A stretch of 64,000 bases of DNA from Marthasterias glacialis. Taxonomy: Eukaryota; Echinodermata; Asteroidea; Forcipulatida; Asteriidae. The stretch's first letter is position 1; the number at the start of each line of letters is the position of its first letter. The notes beneath the pieces are model-generated. The model saw nothing but the letters and a program-made list of their open reading frames with translations, was not told the DNA's origin and did no database searches. The position numbers and the translations under genes were made by a program. Location: positions 16,077,838 to 16,141,837 of the forward strand of contig OU452231.1 in NCBI GenBank assembly GCA_911728455.2, read 5' to 3'. Positions 61,564-64,000 of the stretch are shown piece by piece.

Positions 61564-61837
61564 TAACACACCTCTCCCTGGTTCTTTATCCTGATTGGCT
61601 GAAACACGGTCGCGTGGGGTGAACTAATATAGCCTAGTGCATGAAATCTGCACTACATGCACTGCTTCATTTGGGGGAAATAGTTCGCAAAGCAGGAAAT
61701 AGTTTCAAAAACCCAAAAACTATTGACTGGTAAAGAGCACCCTCAAGAGAACGATGGCGTCTGCGGATCGAGAAGAATCTCCGGCCAAAAAAACGCCATT
61801 TACTTTTCTAACCGACATTTTGGACTGAGGTGTGTTA
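61564..61837 (+). mobile_element. Short inverted-repeat element with a small open frame
   Basis: TAACACACCTC (61564-61574) and GAGGTGTGTTA (61827-61837) are exact inverted ends around 252 bases. Inside, ATG at 61754 opens 24 codons (MASADREESPAKKTPFTFLT then DILD, stop) with moderate Kozak context. The peptide tail faintly recalls N-terminal repressor motifs of homeobox proteins, but it does not fit the eh1 consensus exactly. It may be a captured exon piece or chance. Confidence 0.4.
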
Positions 61838-61841
61838 TAAA

Positions 61842-61993
61842 ACACATATGGACTGGCATTATTTGGGCAATAGTGCACGTCTATGCACCCCTCAGGCCTG
61901 TGAGTGACCAGGAGAGGGTCCTATTTCCCGAGGCCGAAGGCCCTCGCGTTGCATAGACGTGCACTATTTCCCTCATTGCCAGTCCATATGTGT
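61842..61993. mobile_element. Hairpin element with about 45-bp arms
   Basis: The left arm 61842-61887 (ACACATATGGACTGGCATT... AATAGTGCACGTCTATGCA) and right arm 61950-61993 (TGCATAGACGTGCACTATT... TGCCAGTCCATATGTGT) are reverse complements apart from a few bases in the middle. The loop holds a nested small stem CGAGGCCGAAGGCCCTCG. A non-coding fold-back or MITE, placed directly next to the preceding element. Confidence 0.85.
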
Positions 61994-62049
61994 ATAATAT
62001 TTATATGTATATGTACATATATATATATACACATATATGTATATAAAAC

Positions 62050-63421
62050 TAGTAGGGTTGATGGCCTTAGCTTTCGATCCAAACCGGACCTTCGTCAGAG
62101 GCAAAAACAAGCACAAACATAAAAACAGATCCATTTATAGAAAAACCTTGGGATTAAAATAGATGGAGAGTATCAAAAAAAAAAGCGGGAAAAAGATAAC
62201 CAATCAAAGTTAATTAAATACAGACAAAGAGATTGTTGATGACCAATCAAAATACAGCAGTGTGGACAATAGGATGTCCAGTGGTCGGTTAGTACAAAAA
62301 GGAGATTAGTGAACAAAGGAGGAAACCTGCATGGTGGGTAATGCGGCTGACATGAAAGGACAGGATTTTCTACTCAGATGAGGGAGGTGATTAAGGGTAA
62401 TCTCCCTAAATAAAGTAGTAGAAGTGTAAACATTGAATAATAGAGAGGGGGCTATAATGAGAATACTGTAATGATAATGTAAAAGCATGGAAATATAGTA
62501 GTTATTTGCCAAGAGGAATTATTTAACACCTGTGTTTATGTTTAATCCGAATGGTTGGATTGTTCGGAGTTTGTGAATCCAGTGGGATTCTCTGAGTTTA
62601 CGATGTGAATCGTCGCCGTTGCAGGCCTCAATGACAGTTAATTCCACATCTTTAACACTATGGTTAGGGCTATTGAAGTGGATAGATACTGGGTACAGTT
62701 TTTGGGTCTTTATGGAGGAGACATGATTCGCAAAGCGAAGACTGAGTTTGGTCTTTGTCTCTCCCACATACTGTACTCCACATCTCTTACATGATATGAC
62801 ATAAACGACATTTGGGGTTTGGCATTGGGAGTTGGTCTTGATTTTGTAGGTAAAGCCAGTGCTGTGGCTTTTAAACTGTACAGTGGGTTTGATATACATA
62901 CAAGTCTTGCACTTAGAGCGGGTGCAGTGGTGACAACCCTGTATGTCTTGTGGGGAGGGAGTTTGGCCTGTACCTGGGGGGAGTTTTGCTCTAACTAGAA
63001 TGTCACCTAGGCTCTTAGGGCGACCATGGGGCACTCAGAAATGGCTGAGCGCAACCTGTTGGAGGAGTGGAGAATTGGCATGTTGTCATTGATTATAGAT
63101 GACAACTTTGGTAACATAGGGTGGAAAGTTGTGACCAGAGCAACTCTATTGGTCGGGGTTCTCTTGGTGCCCGTGTTGGTCAACAGAGTATGGCGGGGTA
63201 TGCCAAAAGCCCCTAGAAACAAGGTTGTGTCTTAGTTCAGATGAACGCCTTTTGTATAGAGTATCTGTGGAGCAGATACGTCTTATACGTAAGGCTTGAC
63301 TGTAGGCAATTGCCTCCTTGCAATGGCTAGGGTGGCAGCTATTAGAGAGAAGATATTGATGGGTGTCAGTGGGTTTGCTATATACATCTGTCACAATACC
63401 ATTTGGGGATTTAGTTATTAT
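62050..63421 (-). mobile_element. Penelope-like retroelement, 5'-truncated
   Basis: The minus strand carries the end of a Penelope-like reverse transcriptase and a complete GIY-YIG nuclease domain (next entry), followed by about 470 bases of 3' sequence to about 62050. Near the 3' end, minus-strand CTGACGAAGGTCCGGTTTGG then ATCGAAAGC (62098-62070) resembles the core of hammerhead ribozymes known in this retroelement class. Stem II (GGTCC/GGATC) pairs, but the usual stem III does not, so activity is doubtful. Both ends abut (TA)n microsatellite sequence: 61993-62045 and 63415-63450. Confidence 0.8.
62519..63421 (-). pseudogene. Broken Penelope-like reverse transcriptase with GIY-YIG endonuclease
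   Basis: Reading on the minus strand, the frame opens after the microsatellite with a reverse-transcriptase thumb-region motif (VTDVYSKPTDTHQYL..SCHPSHC, then ALRIRRIC). It shifts frame near 63200, continues with TFHPMLPKLSSII, and shifts again near 63030 before PKSLGDILVRAKL. The last 171 codons are intact: a zinc-finger-like CX2CX4CX2C (residues 34-45 of that part), then GIY-YIG signatures (NVVYVISCKRCGVQYVGET, the Arg in LSLRFANH and REsHWIHKL). The gene stops at 62519. The catalytic palm of the reverse transcriptase is missing, and two frameshifts make it dead, although the nuclease portion alone is still open. Confidence 0.85.
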
Positions 63422-63467
63422 ATATATATGTATATATATATATATATATTTTTTTTTTTGGGGGGGT
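63415..63467. repeat. (TA)n, poly-T and poly-G composite tract
   Basis: (TA)n interrupted by TG, then T13 and G7. It replaces the 5' part of the Penelope-like element and marks its truncation point. Confidence 0.85.
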
Positions 63468-63825
63468 TAGTTCAAAGCACCAAGTAAATGCATCAAACTA
63501 ACAGCATTTGAAGTATTCCAAATGGAGCAGGAATTACTCAACCACACCTCTAACATACATCTTCCTGTAGAGAGACTACATGTAGTTTAGGTGTTCATGC
63601 AAGCAAGTTTAAATCATCAAAGTAAAACTTGGTACATCATAATCGTCTTCTATGCTCCCCTAATTATTTTCCCCAAGTTATCACTAATATGAGTGTACAC
63701 TAAGTTTGTAATATGATGTACGACTCCCCAAGGCAACAGGATATCACCGAAATAGAACATAATTTAACAACAGGCTCCTATTACCTGAAACATGAAATAA
63801 TGGCATCTTTATAATACAGCCCATG

Positions 63826-63912
63826 GGTCCCTCAGACCCTCAAGAGGTCCCTCAGACCCTCAAGAGGTCCCTCAGACCCTCAAGAGGTCCCTCAGACCCT
63901 CAAGAGGTCCTT
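63826..63912 (+). repeat. Four perfect copies of a 20-bp tandem repeat
   Basis: The unit GGTCCCTCAGACCCTCAAGA is repeated four times without change from 63826, plus a partial fifth (GGTCCTTC). Complete identity points to very recent amplification. Confidence 0.95.
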
Positions 63913-64000
63913 CTAGTTGGTCACTCTGATACACTGTGGCCACTGATAAAGGTAAAGGGCCACTACATGGTGCCCCTTGGGCTTGAGAATGCAAGCCGTA

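Overview
This window looks like nuclear DNA from an animal, most likely an echinoderm and perhaps a sea star. It is AT-rich, has very few long reading frames, and carries many scattered ACATGTA/TACATGTA and TAGGCCTA words. It also holds tRNA-derived SINEs and short inverted-repeat elements (for example termini GGGCCCAATTTCATAGA with internal CTGCTTAAGCA) of kinds I associate with echinoderm genomes. That taxonomic call is inference from composition and repeat style; no marker gene fixes it. Prokaryotic features (operons, ribosome binding sites, CRISPR arrays) are absent.

One convincing protein-coding exon lies at 3195-4530 on the minus strand: 445 codons, Ser/Thr/Pro-rich, with a short coiled coil, ending at a GT donor. 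I do not recognise the family. On the same strand, 48-50 kb upstream, are three short ATG-bearing segments (54513-54474, 52177-52174, 52121-52007). Each ends exactly at A|GTAAGT in the same splice phase, which suggests alternative first exons of one minus-strand gene with promoters near 52.2 and 54.6 kb. Whether they join the 3.2-4.5 kb exon cannot be settled here. A plus-strand candidate exon is at 9525-9679. One complete tRNA-Ala(CGC) is at 56436-56507.

The rest is intron or intergenic sequence shaped by repeats: tRNA-derived SINEs near 13.3, 19.5, 22.1, 32.6, 41.5 and 61.5 kb; a 1.9-kb minisatellite of about 69 units of 28 bp at 36.8-38.8 kb with local 84-bp higher-order structure; a 1.4-kb hAT-type element at 56738-58138 with a perfect 8-bp target duplication; several MITE families, many nested; two copies of a roughly 0.9-kb element (28.6-29.3 and 47.9-48.8 kb) sharing a decayed but recognisable peptide; a decayed non-LTR reverse-transcriptase tail at 59.6-60.3 kb broken up by other elements; and a 5'-truncated, frameshifted Penelope-like element with a GIY-YIG domain at 62.05-63.42 kb. 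The 59-64 kb end is the densest in mobile DNA. No new multi-gene system was found. The most worthwhile leads are the alternative first exons, the element family with a conserved peptide, the minisatellite and its possible seed, and the nested element history.
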